DNA of 64,000 nucleotides. Origin: Mycolicibacterium moriokaense. GTDB taxonomy: Bacteria > Actinomycetota > Actinomycetes > Mycobacteriales > Mycobacteriaceae. The stretch's first letter is position 1. Every line of letters begins with the position of its first letter. A model generated the notes under the pieces. The model saw only the letters and a list, made by a program, of their open reading frames with translations. It made no database searches and was not told where the DNA came from. Below are positions 17,164 through 25,940 of this stretch, piece after piece. The DNA is taken from positions 4,588,001 to 4,652,000 of the forward strand of contig NZ_AP022560.1 in NCBI RefSeq assembly GCF_010726085.1, written 5' to 3'. A program made the translations under genes and the position numbers.

Positions 17164-18024
17164 TCAGTGCGTGGCGCCGACGTAATCGTTGCCACTGACC
17201 GACGCGGTCCGGGCGGTCCCACCAGGGGCCGCATCCCCCACGGGCTGTGTCGGTAAGAATCGGCTCACCCCGTACACGACGAACGCGCACAGTCCGATCG
17301 ACAGAATCGTTGCTGCCCAGATGATGCCCTCGGTCGCGCGGCCGTCGTCGAGGTGCATGGCGATGATCATCGGCCAACCGATACCGATGTTCGCCGCGAA
17401 GAACGTCATCGGGAACACGACGAACAGGCTGAGCAACCCCCATGCGGTCGACACCTGACGCCAGACAAGCACTGCCACGACCGTGAACAAGACGACTTGA
17501 GTGCCTTCGAGGATGCCGATGACGAGGGGGTAATTCCAGATCCGCATAACGTACGGGCCGTAGTAGGTGTACACATCGGTGCCTGTTCCGATCACCTCGA
17601 ATACGCACGACGCCAATATCTCTGCGCCCCAGACGGCGAAGAGTCCGCGCCGCCTCAGTCGGCCCTCGTATATCCATCGGCCTGCGTAGAGGCAGGCTGA
17701 GGCATAGAGGATGACGTAGCCGCTGTGGGTCCAGATGGGCTGCGGAACACCGAAGGCGGAGAAATGCATGAATCCCGCGCCCGGTTGCCCGTTCTGGGCG
17801 TCGTAGAACCAGAGGTCGAATGCAACGTCGTACATCGGCTCTGCGAACGCTGCCACCCCAGCCGCCAGGCACGCGATCACATAGAACGGTGTGCGCTGTT
17901 TGATGCCCATCCAAATGGCTATGACGAGCATGACGGCGACGATTGCCCAACTGGTCCACGTGAAGATCAGCTGCCACAACAGATCGAGATCGTGCTGCTT
18001 GACGTCAATCGGCGTGCGTCCCAC
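17164..18024 (-). CDS. Multi-pass membrane protein of unknown function
   Basis: The protein has 286 residues with about seven hydrophobic segments (for example WAIVAVMLVIAIWMGI, FYVIACLAAGVAAFAEP, IIWAATILSIGLCAFVVYG). The GTG start at 18024 has a perfect AAGGAGG. I do not recognise the family. Acidic and aromatic residues cluster in the loops (EPMYDVAFDLWFYDAQ). It lies next to the mce-tetR pair but is convergent with tetR and divergent from the F420-type enzyme, so its role is open; transport or sensing is possible. Confidence 0.7.
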   Translation of the reverse strand: MGRTPIDVKQHDLDLLWQLIFTWTSWAIVAVMLVIAIWMGIKQRTPFYVIACLAAGVAAFAEPMYDVAFDLWFYDAQNGQPGAGFMHFSAFGVPQPIWTHSGYVILYASACLYAGRWIYEGRLRRRGLFAVWGAEILASCVFEVIGTGTDVYTYYGPYVMRIWNYPLVIGILEGTQVVLFTVVAVLVWRQVSTAWGLLSLFVVFPMTFFAANIGIGWPMIIAMHLDDGRATEGIIWAATILSIGLCAFVVYGVSRFLPTQPVGDAAPGGTARTASVSGNDYVGATH

Positions 18025-18134
18025 GAATCCTCCTTGAGGGCCCCGACTCCTGCGCCGGTGCAGTTGTCTGGTTCTCGGACGCTAGCCAGCCCATTGGGGC
18101 GGCACATTGTCACTCGGGAGCAAAACGATGCACC

Positions 18135-18149
18135 GTTGGGGGTATTTCC
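18135..18149 (+). promoter_or_regulatory. G-tract element, copy 1 (upstream of the F420-type oxidoreductase)
   Basis: GTTGGGGGTATTTCC lies about 140 bp before the gene at 18286. An almost identical element, GTTGGGGGTGTTCC, occurs at 29371 before the carboxylase operon. Both are preceded by a CACC. They may be sites for a shared regulator such as the LuxR pair at 25941-28132. Confidence 0.4.
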
Positions 18150-18212
18150 ACTCGCGGATGGTCATTCAGATCGACCGACAGACTGCGGGTTCTGGTCGGC
18201 GCGCTCCGTCTA

Positions 18213-18243
18213 CTTGGGAGGATTTGACTCCCCCCGCAGGGGT
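18213..18243 (+). promoter_or_regulatory. G/C-tract promoter element next to the F420-type oxidoreductase
   Basis: CTTGGGAGGATTT (18213-18225) is followed by CTCCCCCCGCAGGGGT (18228-18243), a loose inverted repeat. The same words CTTGGGAGG (minus strand of 20629-20644) and CTCCCCCC (20702) occur in the divergent region near 20.6 kb, which suggests a common control protein. Confidence 0.35.
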
Positions 18244-18285
18244 GAAGCAACCGATATCCCCTAAGAGCGGTGTCATCCTGACATC

Positions 18286-19320
18286 GTGAAGATGGACGTG
18301 AATATCGGCGGTTCGATCGATGGAACCGGCGGAGGTGATCTGGCCACGCTTGCCGAGCAGGTAAGTGACGCTGAGAGACTCGGCTTCGACGGAGTGTGGT
18401 CGACGGAGGTGAGCCGCGACCCCTTCCTGCCGCTGATGTTGGCCGCTGACAGGTCGAGCGCACTGCAGATCGGCACTGCGGTGGCGGTGGCGTTCGCACG
18501 GAGTCCGATGACGATGGCCGCGACGGCCAACGATCTGAATACGTTCAGCCGTGGCCGATTCGTCCTCGGACTGGGGTCCCAGATCCGGGCCCACATCGAA
18601 CGACGTTTCAGCATGCCGTGGTCTTCGCCGGCGCCACGAATGCGGGAGTATGTGCTTGCACTGCGGGCGATCTGGCGATGCTGGGAGACCGGTGAAAAGC
18701 TCGACTTCGAGGGCGAGCACTATCGACACACACTGATGACGCCGATGTTCAGCCCCGAGGCCTCGTTCGGAGCGCCGCGGGTCATGCTGGCGGCGGTGGG
18801 GCCGATGATGACCGCAGTCGCGGCCGAGGTCGCCGATGGCCTCCTGCTGCACGGGTTCACCACGCAGCGCTATCTGCGTGAGGTCACGTTGCCTGCCGTG
18901 GAGCAGGGCCTGACCCGGACGGCGCGGACCCGCGCCGACTTCACCATGGTCTATCCGGGTCTGGTTGTCACCGGCGGCACCGAACAGGAGTACGAGTCTG
19001 CGGTGCAACAGGTGCGCCGTCAGATCGCGTTCTATGGGGCCACACCGGCATACCGTGCGGTGCTCGACCTGCACGGGTGGGGCGAGCTGCACACCGAGCT
19101 ACATCGATTGTCCAAGTCCGGCGACTGGGCGACGATGACCGACCTGATCGATGATCACGTGCTGGAGACGTTCGCCGTCACCGGTGAGCCCTCGACCATC
19201 GGGAAGCAGCTGCTGGAGCGGTTCGGCGACCTTGTCGACCGATTCACCCTGTACACGCCGTACTCCCTCGACGCACACGCTCGCGCTGTGATCGTCGAGG
19301 GGGTACGGACGGCAGCCTAG
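18286..19320 (+). CDS. LLM-class F420-dependent oxidoreductase
   Basis: The protein has 344 residues with a luciferase-like TIM barrel: AERLGFDGVWSTE near the N terminus, TAVAVAFARSPMTMA, and LNTFSRGRFVLGLGSQ with the usual GR-F-x-L-GLG strand. This type is common in mycobacteria and uses coenzyme F420; the substrate is not predictable. The start is GTG 18286, or ATG 18292. It is the first gene of the catabolic block and its stop overlaps the stop of the convergent FadE gene (CTAG shared). Confidence 0.85.
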   Translation: MKMDVNIGGSIDGTGGGDLATLAEQVSDAERLGFDGVWSTEVSRDPFLPLMLAADRSSALQIGTAVAVAFARSPMTMAATANDLNTFSRGRFVLGLGSQIRAHIERRFSMPWSSPAPRMREYVLALRAIWRCWETGEKLDFEGEHYRHTLMTPMFSPEASFGAPRVMLAAVGPMMTAVAAEVADGLLLHGFTTQRYLREVTLPAVEQGLTRTARTRADFTMVYPGLVVTGGTEQEYESAVQQVRRQIAFYGATPAYRAVLDLHGWGELHTELHRLSKSGDWATMTDLIDDHVLETFAVTGEPSTIGKQLLERFGDLVDRFTLYTPYSLDAHARAVIVEGVRTAA

Positions 19321-20567
19321 CTCGCGGGAGCCGCGTGCGCGGCAGCCGTGTCGAGCAGGAACTGCCCGATGTAGGTACGCGTCTGATCGGCGTTGAGCGG
19401 CTGGAACAGAGAGGCCGCCGAGTCCCGATAGAGGCGCTCGAAAATGGTTCCGCCGCGGAACGATGATCCGCCGACCATGCTCATGGCGTGGCGTGACATG
19501 TGCATGACATTGTCGGCGATGAACGTCTTCGCCAGCCCGAGGTACGGGAACCGCAGCTCAGGTGCCCACAGCTTGTCCTTGCCGTCGATGAGGTCCTGGC
19601 ACGTCTGATACAGCACCCTGCGCGAGCACTCCACTCGCGATGCCATGTCCCCGATGCCGTCGATGATGTGCCCGACGTTCTTCACCTCGGTATCGGCGGC
19701 GACGATTGCGCCGAACGTGGCACCGAGATGCTTCTTCGACAGCGTCGCGATCGACTCTTCCAGGATGCGCTGCTGCATACCCAGGTAGATGCTCGCGAAC
19801 ATCAGCGATGCCCATTCCAAGGTGCCGAATGCCCCTGTGCGCCAATGTGAGATGAACCCATCCTCGGGTATGAAGAAGCCGTCGAAGATGATGGTCTGCG
19901 TACCGGTCGCGTGCATGCCGAGCGCGTTCCATGTCTTTTCGATCCTGATTCCGTCGCCGACACCGTTCTCGTCGACCTTGAAGTCGGCGATGAACAGCTT
20001 CTCGGCGGCCACTCGCCCATCGAAGGTGTCCGGCAGGTTGCCGTCGGCATCGGTTTCGGTCGCGTTGGTGGTGATGATGTCGGCGGCTTCGCAGAGGGTG
20101 CCCCACGTCTTCTTGCCGTATAGCCGCCATCCCCCACCCTTCTGAGGGACCGCCTGCATGTCAGCCAGGCCTGAGAAGCCGGCGCGCTGCTCGGAGAACG
20201 GACCGAAGACCAGGTCTCCCTCCGCTACCCGCCCCAGCCAGTACCTGTTCTGGTCTTCACTCATCAGGTTCCCGGCAATGCCCACCATGATGTAGTGCAT
20301 GTTGTACGCCAAGGTGATCGCCGAATCGCCCTTGGACAGTTCGGATACCACCTTGGAGACCTGCAGGATGTTGCCGCCGGCGCCGCCGAACACCTTCGGT
20401 ACCGGAAGTGCGCCCAGACCGGACTTCTTGAAGACGTCGATCGACGGGTAGGCAAACGTATTTTCCCGGTCGTACTTGGGTCCGATCTCCCGGAAGTACG
20501 CCGAGACCTCCTGCGCCTTGGCGAAATAGGGTTCGAATTCGTCGTCGGTCAGATCTTGTTCCAGCAT
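19317..20567 (-). CDS. Acyl-CoA dehydrogenase family protein (FadE-like)
   Basis: The protein has 416 residues from MLEQDLTDDEF at 20567 (ribosome binding site GGGAG). It shows the ACAD layout: an N-terminal helical domain (FGGAGGNILQVSKVVSELS), a middle beta domain with KTWGTLCEAADIITTNA, and a C-terminal helical domain with AMSMVGGSSFRGG. A much longer reading frame upstream overlaps other genes and is a shadow. Such proteins either desaturate acyl-CoA with FAD or, in the HsaA-like branch, act as flavin monooxygenases with a partner reductase; a flavin reductase lies downstream at 25434. I favour the dehydrogenase role. Confidence 0.85.
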   Translation of the reverse strand: MLEQDLTDDEFEPYFAKAQEVSAYFREIGPKYDRENTFAYPSIDVFKKSGLGALPVPKVFGGAGGNILQVSKVVSELSKGDSAITLAYNMHYIMVGIAGNLMSEDQNRYWLGRVAEGDLVFGPFSEQRAGFSGLADMQAVPQKGGGWRLYGKKTWGTLCEAADIITTNATETDADGNLPDTFDGRVAAEKLFIADFKVDENGVGDGIRIEKTWNALGMHATGTQTIIFDGFFIPEDGFISHWRTGAFGTLEWASLMFASIYLGMQQRILEESIATLSKKHLGATFGAIVAADTEVKNVGHIIDGIGDMASRVECSRRVLYQTCQDLIDGKDKLWAPELRFPYLGLAKTFIADNVMHMSRHAMSMVGGSSFRGGTIFERLYRDSAASLFQPLNADQTRTYIGQFLLDTAAAHAAPAS

Positions 20568-20628
20568 TGTCACTCCCTCGAATGTGCTGCGGTCGAATGT
20601 GATGCTGCCCCTGCAACTGGCCGCCCAC

Positions 20629-20644
20629 ACCCCTCCCAAGGGGT
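20629..20644. promoter_or_regulatory. Inverted repeat ACCCCT-N4-AGGGGT in a divergent promoter region
   Basis: The 6-bp arms are perfect. The site lies about 60 bp upstream of the FadE-like gene and 160 bp upstream of the SnoaL operon. About 60 bp further, two overlapping repeats of the same geometry occur: CTCCC-N4-GGGAG (20702-20715) and AGGGA-N4-TCCCT (20710-20723). Confidence 0.5.
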
Positions 20645-20804
20645 AACTGAGTCCAGCTTCGGGGAAGTGACGACGGTCTGGATCGTCAGTCTGGATCCGT
20701 TCTCCCCCCAGGGAGCGGTCCCTATCCCCCTCTCGGTAGTCGTGGCAACCGCACCCCGTCCCTAACGTCTTTGGGGTCGTGCACACCAGCGAGGAGAAAC
20801 GCTC

Positions 20805-21257
20805 ATGAGTCACACGTTCGCCGTCAAATGGCTGAAAGCCTTCCGCGAGAGCGCCGAGGCCGTGGTGGCCTTGTACGCCGACGATTTCCTTTTCGAAGAC
20901 CCCATCCTCGGCCAGTCGATCACCTCCAAGGAGGAGCTTCTTCGGGTCTTCGCGCCGTACGCGAACGCCGATACCGAGAACGGCATCGGCATCAACAACT
21001 TCCGTATCGACGAAGTCGTCGGCGATGAACGGGCAGCGATCTACCGCTGGACCTGGCAAGCACCAACGGCGGCGGCGTTCGTCGGTGTGCCCACCAACGG
21101 CAGGGTGCCCGGTGCCCGCGGCATCACCTTCCACATCTACGACACCGACGGGCGCATCAAGCGTGAGGAGAGCTTCTGGGATGTCTCCACCGCAGTCCGC
21201 GACCTGGGGCTGCCGGTCGATCCCACTGCCGTCGCCAAGACACCGGCACTGGTCTGA
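20805..21257 (+). CDS. SnoaL/NTF2-like protein, first of a tandem pair
   Basis: The protein has 150 residues. The fold markers are FRESAEAVVALYADDFLFEDPILG at the start and an alternating strand region ending ITFHIYDTDGRIKREESFWD. SnoaL-like proteins act as small cyclases, isomerases or hydratases, or only bind ligand. The ribosome binding site is GAGGAG. It heads a tight operon with a second SnoaL gene, CoA ligase, aldehyde dehydrogenase, an unknown gene and flavin reductase. It is diverged from, but clearly similar to, the next gene. Confidence 0.8.
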   Translation: MSHTFAVKWLKAFRESAEAVVALYADDFLFEDPILGQSITSKEELLRVFAPYANADTENGIGINNFRIDEVVGDERAAIYRWTWQAPTAAAFVGVPTNGRVPGARGITFHIYDTDGRIKREESFWDVSTAVRDLGLPVDPTAVAKTPALV

Positions 21258-21268
21258 AGGGAACAGCA

Positions 21269-21778
21269 ATGAGCCTCGACACCACCCTGGCCGCTCAGCA
21301 CGCCGCCCGCTGGACGAACGCACTGACGAGTGACACCCGTGCCGCCGTAGACCTCTACGCCGATGACATGGTCTACGACGACCACGCCGATTCAGATCAT
21401 GTGATCGACACTGCGATCACCAAGGCGGAACTCGAGCCACGGTTGGCTCCCTTCGCCAACAAGGACAGTGAGAACGGTGTGGGCATCCACACTTTCACCG
21501 CCAATGAGGCGTTCCAGCTCGCCGGCGTCAACGGGAACCCTGCCGTGGTCATTCTGTGGGACTGGACCGGAGAAGGCCTGGACACCTTCCGCGGCGTCCC
21601 AACCGGTGGCAAGACACTGAGCACCAGAGGAATCACCTGGCACCAGCTGGATGCCGACGGCCGGATCGCCCGCGAGACCACCTACTGGAACGACACTCCG
21701 GTTCTGCAGGAACTCGGCCTTCCGATCATCACGCCCGAGTACTGGGTCGAGGGATTCGACCCCGCCGCCCTGGCGTAG
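21269..21778 (+). CDS. SnoaL/NTF2-like protein, second of a tandem pair
   Basis: The protein has 169 residues. It repeats the pattern of the previous gene: AVDLYADDMVYDDHADSD, then FANKDSENGVGIHTF (compare YANADTENGIGINNF), then a terminal GRIARETTYWND. A tandem duplication is likely. The pair could form a heterodimer or act on successive intermediates. It starts 11 bp after the first copy. Confidence 0.8.
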   Translation: MSLDTTLAAQHAARWTNALTSDTRAAVDLYADDMVYDDHADSDHVIDTAITKAELEPRLAPFANKDSENGVGIHTFTANEAFQLAGVNGNPAVVILWDWTGEGLDTFRGVPTGGKTLSTRGITWHQLDADGRIARETTYWNDTPVLQELGLPIITPEYWVEGFDPAALA

Positions 21779-21794
21779 TGACGGATCGGGAACG

Positions 21795-23399
21795 GTGGCC
21801 AAAATGAACACGGGTGCGTGGGGCGTGCTGCCGGACGTGCTCGACCGAGCATGCACGTACTACGCCGACCGGGTGGCGATCATCGATGGCGACCGCAACG
21901 TCAGCTATCGCGAATTGCTGTTGTGGCGCAACCGGATCGCCAATGCGTTGATCGTAGAGGGCGTGCAGAAGGGCGATCGAGTCGGCCTGCTGATGCCCAA
22001 CTGCCTGGAGTTCATCCCGGTTCAGCAGGGCGTGTGGGCGGCGGGTGCGGTGTTGGTTCAGATGCCGACCCGCGCCGCCGCCGACGGATTCCGCTCCAAC
22101 CTGGCACAGACGGATGCCTCGGTGCTCGTCTACCACGCCAAGTTCGAAGAGTCCGTCGCCCTGATCCGCGACTCACTTCCCAAACTCCAGACCCTGATTC
22201 GGGTCGGCACTGCGGACGAGGCCGCTGTCGATGCCATCGATTTCGCATCGGCCGTCGATGCCGCTTCCGACATGCGGCCCGACATCGTCATCGGTGAGCA
22301 CGACGAGGCCTACGTGCTGTTCACCTCCGGAAGCACCGGTGAACCCAAGGGCGTCGTCAATTCACACTTCACGTGGAGTCATTACGCGATCGCCGCCGGG
22401 CTCGAAATCGGCGACATCCGGTTCGGCGAAGTCTTCGCGCACGGTGCGCCGCTCACCCATTTCAGCCAGATCTTTGTGATCCCGACCTTTATCCGCGGTG
22501 GCACCAATGTCATGCTTCCGGGGTTGGAAGTCGAGACGTTGCTCACCAACATCGAACGACATCGCGTCACCGCCACCGCGGTGGTCCCGACCATCATTTA
22601 TCTCCTCCTCGACCACCCAGCACTGGGCCGTTTCGATATCACGAGCCTCAACACGGTCGTCTACGCCGGCGCCCCGATGGCACCGGAGAGGCTCCGTCAG
22701 GCGCTCGACACGTTCGGCCCCATCTTCACCCAGACCTATGCGGGAACCGAACAGGGTTACATTTCGTGCCTGCGCAAGCACGAGCATCTCGCGGGCGACG
22801 ATGAATCACAGGAGGATTGGCTATCCCGGCTGGCTTCGGCGGGGCGTCCGATGTTCGCAGTACAGGTCAGCATCCGCGATGACGACGACAACCCCCTTCC
22901 TGTCGGCGAGGTCGGCGAGATCTGCTCGCAGCAACTCGGACAGATGCTGGGCTACCTCGACCCCGAACGCAACGCCGAGACGCTGCGCAACGGGTGGGTA
23001 CACACCGGCGACATCGGCCGACTGGATGAGGATGGCTACCTCTATCTCGTCGACCGTAAGAAGGACATGGTCGTCAGCGGTGGGTTCAACGTCTTCCCCC
23101 GTCAAGTCGAGGATGTGCTGTGCACCCATCCGACCGTGGCGCAAGCGGCGGTCATCGGTGTGCCGCACGACAAATGGGGCGAGGCGGTTCTCGCGGTCGT
23201 CGTCACACGATCGGGTGAGATCGCCGATGGCACGCTCGAGCAGGAACTCATCGACCACGTCAAGCGATCACTGGGCAGTGTGCCCGCCCCCAAACAGGTG
23301 CTGTTCACCGATGCCCTACCACTGAACCCGTCGGGCAAGGTCGACAAGAAGGCACTGCGTAAACCCTATTGGCAGAACAAATCCCGCCAGGTCGGCTAA
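21795..23399 (+). CDS. Acyl-CoA synthetase (AMP-forming)
   Basis: The protein has 534 residues from the GTG at 21795; an ATG at 21804 is the alternative. The AMP-binding loop is TSGSTGEPKG (starting about residue 177), later followed by YAGTEQGYIS, GWVHTGDIGRLDEDGY and the C-terminal catalytic lysine in NPSGKVDKKALRK. It would activate a free acid, probably the product of the next gene, to its CoA thioester for the FadE, carboxylase and hydratase enzymes of the block. Confidence 0.92.
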   Translation: MAKMNTGAWGVLPDVLDRACTYYADRVAIIDGDRNVSYRELLLWRNRIANALIVEGVQKGDRVGLLMPNCLEFIPVQQGVWAAGAVLVQMPTRAAADGFRSNLAQTDASVLVYHAKFEESVALIRDSLPKLQTLIRVGTADEAAVDAIDFASAVDAASDMRPDIVIGEHDEAYVLFTSGSTGEPKGVVNSHFTWSHYAIAAGLEIGDIRFGEVFAHGAPLTHFSQIFVIPTFIRGGTNVMLPGLEVETLLTNIERHRVTATAVVPTIIYLLLDHPALGRFDITSLNTVVYAGAPMAPERLRQALDTFGPIFTQTYAGTEQGYISCLRKHEHLAGDDESQEDWLSRLASAGRPMFAVQVSIRDDDDNPLPVGEVGEICSQQLGQMLGYLDPERNAETLRNGWVHTGDIGRLDEDGYLYLVDRKKDMVVSGGFNVFPRQVEDVLCTHPTVAQAAVIGVPHDKWGEAVLAVVVTRSGEIADGTLEQELIDHVKRSLGSVPAPKQVLFTDALPLNPSGKVDKKALRKPYWQNKSRQVG

Positions 23400-23415
23400 C
23401 CGAGGAGCTCGCACA

Positions 23416-24915
23416 ATGACCAACCACTATTCGCTCTACATCGACGGCAAGTGGATCGATACCGACGAGAACTACCAGATCCGGAGCCCAGCCACCGAAG
23501 AGCTGGTCGCCACCGTGTCCAAAGGCGAAGTCGGCCACGTCGACGCCGCGGTTTCTGCCGCCCAGGGCACGTTCGATGAAGGGACCTGGCGCAACACACC
23601 GCCCAAGGAACGCGCAGAGCTGATCAAGACGGTCGCCGAACGCCTCGCGGCGCGCACGGACGAACTCGCTGCGCTGCAGTCCCGGGAGAACGGCGCCACC
23701 ATCCGCATCACCGGCGCACTGCATGTCGGTTTGTCCGCAGCGCAGCTGCAGTACGTAGCGGCGATCACCGAGGGCTACCCATGGGAGACCGAAGGTCCGG
23801 CGATCGAACCCGTCCCGGCGAACGGTCTTGTGGTCCGGCAGCCGATCGGTGTGGTCGCCGCGATCGTTCCATGGAACATTCCACTGCTGACCACGGTGTG
23901 GAAGATCGGTCCCGCATTGGCAGCAGGGAATTCGGTGGTGCTGAAGCCCGATGAGCATGCGCCGATCTTGCCGATCGAGCTGGCGCGAGAATTCGACGCC
24001 GCCGGATTGCCGCCCGGCGTGCTGAACGTCGTGACCGGAGACGGTGAACCGGTCGGGGCACACCTGGCGGGGCATCCCGGCGTACGCAAGGTGGCGTTCA
24101 CCGGGTCGACCGCCGTCGGTAAGAGCATCCTCCGCCAGTCCGCCGATACCATCCGCCGCGTCACGCTGGAACTCGGAGGCAAGGGCGCCAACATCATTCT
24201 GGACGACGCCGATATCGACATGGCCGTCGACGGTGCGTTGTTCGCGTGCATGGCCAACAACGGCGAGGCATGCGAGGCAGGCACCCGGTTGCTGATTCCC
24301 GCCGAACGACGCGACGAGATCGTGGACAAACTGATCGCTCGCGGCTCGACACTGCGGCTCGGCGATCCGCTGCACCCCGCAACGCACGTCGGACCGATCA
24401 TTTCGGCGCACCAGCGCGACCGAATAGTCGAATACGTTCGCAACGCCGCCGCCGAGGGTGCCACCGTCGCTCTGGGCGGCTCGGTGCCCACCGGCTCCGG
24501 CTTCGACAAGGGCTATTGGTTTGAACCGACGATCCTCGTCGACGTCACCAACGACATGCGGATCGCGCGCGAAGAGGTTTTCGGCCCGGTGCTGACCGTG
24601 CTGACCTACAACTCGGAGGACCACGCGGTCCAGATCGCCAACGACACGAATTACGGCCTCTCTGCGGGCGTTTGGGGCAGCGAGCAGCGTGCACTGGCGA
24701 TCGCGCGACGCCTCGATGCAGGCATGGTGTGGGTGAACAACTGGCACGTGATCCACCCGGCCTATCCGTTCGGCGGGTTCAAGGAGAGCGGGCTGGGCCG
24801 CGAGGGCGGTCCCGATGCGATCGACGAATACGTCGAGGAGAAGTTCATCTCACTGGATCGCTCCGGCGGAATCGAAAACAAAGCGTTCGCCATCGTCATC
24901 GATCCGGCGACGTGA
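23416..24915 (+). CDS. NAD(P)-dependent aldehyde dehydrogenase
   Basis: The protein has 499 residues with all key residues: catalytic Cys286 in NNGEACEAGTRLL, general base Glu252 in LELGGKGANI, and PWNIPLLTTVWKIGPALAAGN for the cofactor and oxyanion site. It oxidises an aldehyde to an acid, which the CoA ligase encoded immediately upstream can then activate. A ribosome binding site (GAGGAG) precedes the ATG. Confidence 0.93.
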   Translation: MTNHYSLYIDGKWIDTDENYQIRSPATEELVATVSKGEVGHVDAAVSAAQGTFDEGTWRNTPPKERAELIKTVAERLAARTDELAALQSRENGATIRITGALHVGLSAAQLQYVAAITEGYPWETEGPAIEPVPANGLVVRQPIGVVAAIVPWNIPLLTTVWKIGPALAAGNSVVLKPDEHAPILPIELAREFDAAGLPPGVLNVVTGDGEPVGAHLAGHPGVRKVAFTGSTAVGKSILRQSADTIRRVTLELGGKGANIILDDADIDMAVDGALFACMANNGEACEAGTRLLIPAERRDEIVDKLIARGSTLRLGDPLHPATHVGPIISAHQRDRIVEYVRNAAAEGATVALGGSVPTGSGFDKGYWFEPTILVDVTNDMRIAREEVFGPVLTVLTYNSEDHAVQIANDTNYGLSAGVWGSEQRALAIARRLDAGMVWVNNWHVIHPAYPFGGFKESGLGREGGPDAIDEYVEEKFISLDRSGGIENKAFAIVIDPAT

Positions 24916-24930
24916 CAGGAGGTACAGGCG

Positions 24931-25437
24931 ATGACGTCCTCAGGGCCGGCACAGCCGACGAGGGAACGATACTCATTCGGTGCCGCGACGATGTGCGACA
25001 TCCGGGCGGGCGGACCCGTCCGCATCGGTGTCATCGACGGCGATGAAATGCGCATCGACTCGGCAGGTGAGTACCTCCGAGTCGGTGGTATCGACCTGCG
25101 AAGGGTGGCGCAGCGCTCGGCGTCGGCGCGCGGTGATCATCCTGGCATCGACGTATTGGTCGACATCGATGTGATGATCGACTACGACGCCGCGGGGGCG
25201 CGCGACAAGATGGCGGCTCAGCACATCGTGCCTCGTGGCGACACACTCACTTACATCGGAACACCCGCCGGGCTGGCCGGGCTCATCACCGACCTGCATG
25301 CACTCGGCATTTGCGACGGGGCGATGCTGCGTCCGCTGCTCCCTCACGTCGCCGCGCTGATCCGCGGGCCGGTCCTGCAGGAACTGGACACCATGGGTTC
25401 ACACCGGTTGACAGTTCAGGAATCCCGGCCGGCATGA
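24931..25437 (+). CDS. Uncharacterised 168-residue protein in the catabolic operon
   Basis: The start at 24931 has a clear GGAGG. I do not recognise the family. It is soluble, with a central VLVDIDVMIDYDAAGARDKM and a C-terminal helical segment YIGTPAGLAGLITDLHALGICDGAML that resembles the last helices of LLM-type (F420/flavin) oxidoreductases. Its stop overlaps the start of the flavin reductase (ATGA), so the two are probably co-translated and may form one unit, for instance a small oxidoreductase component. That is inference. Confidence 0.6.
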   Translation: MTSSGPAQPTRERYSFGAATMCDIRAGGPVRIGVIDGDEMRIDSAGEYLRVGGIDLRRVAQRSASARGDHPGIDVLVDIDVMIDYDAAGARDKMAAQHIVPRGDTLTYIGTPAGLAGLITDLHALGICDGAMLRPLLPHVAALIRGPVLQELDTMGSHRLTVQESRPA

Positions 25438-25940
25438 CCGTGACCGCCGACTCCTACCGGGCGGCCATGCGTCGGCATCCCGCCGGCGTCGCCGTCATCA
25501 CTATGATGGCCGACACCGGTCCGGTCGGATTCACGGCGACATCACTGACATCGCTGTCGCTCGACCCACCGCTGGTGTGTTTCAACATCACCCATACCTC
25601 GTCGAGCATCGCTGCGCTGCGCCGAGCCGACACGGTGCTGGTGCACATCCTCGGCGAGCACCAATGCGAGACAGCACGGCGGTTTTCCCGCAGCGCAGAA
25701 CACAGATTCGCCGAGGCCGGGTCCTGGTCGTTGCTCAGCACGGGCGAACCATTGCTGGCCGGGACTTTGACATGGATGAGACTCAGTGTGCAACAACTGA
25801 TTCCGGCCGGTGACTCCACCCTGGTGATCGGCGGAGTATTACATGTGCAGTGCGACAGCCACGACGGCAGTACTCCGCCTCCGCTGATTTACCACGACGG
25901 GACGTTCCTACGGACTATGCCCCTGGTCGACGCGGGATGA
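25434..25940 (+). CDS. Flavin reductase domain protein (FMN split barrel)
   Basis: The protein has 168 residues from MTVTADSYRAAMRRH at 25434. It shows the split-barrel flavin reductase signature: RRHPAGVAVITM, GFTATSLTSLSLDPPLVCFN (flavin phosphate loop) and a C-terminal LIYHDGTFLR. Such enzymes supply reduced FMN or FAD to a partner monooxygenase; in this block the candidate partner is the ACAD-fold protein at 19317 or the LLM protein at 18286. It is the last gene of the operon and abuts the convergent luxR stop. Confidence 0.9.
   Translation: MTVTADSYRAAMRRHPAGVAVITMMADTGPVGFTATSLTSLSLDPPLVCFNITHTSSSIAALRRADTVLVHILGEHQCETARRFSRSAEHRFAEAGSWSLLSTGEPLLAGTLTWMRLSVQQLIPAGDSTLVIGGVLHVQCDSHDGSTPPPLIYHDGTFLRTMPLVDAG

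Noticed and set aside
20568..21323. A long minus-strand extension of the FadE-like gene
   Set aside because: It lies antisense to the SnoaL gene, has no ACAD similarity, and a good ribosome binding site marks the start at 20567.
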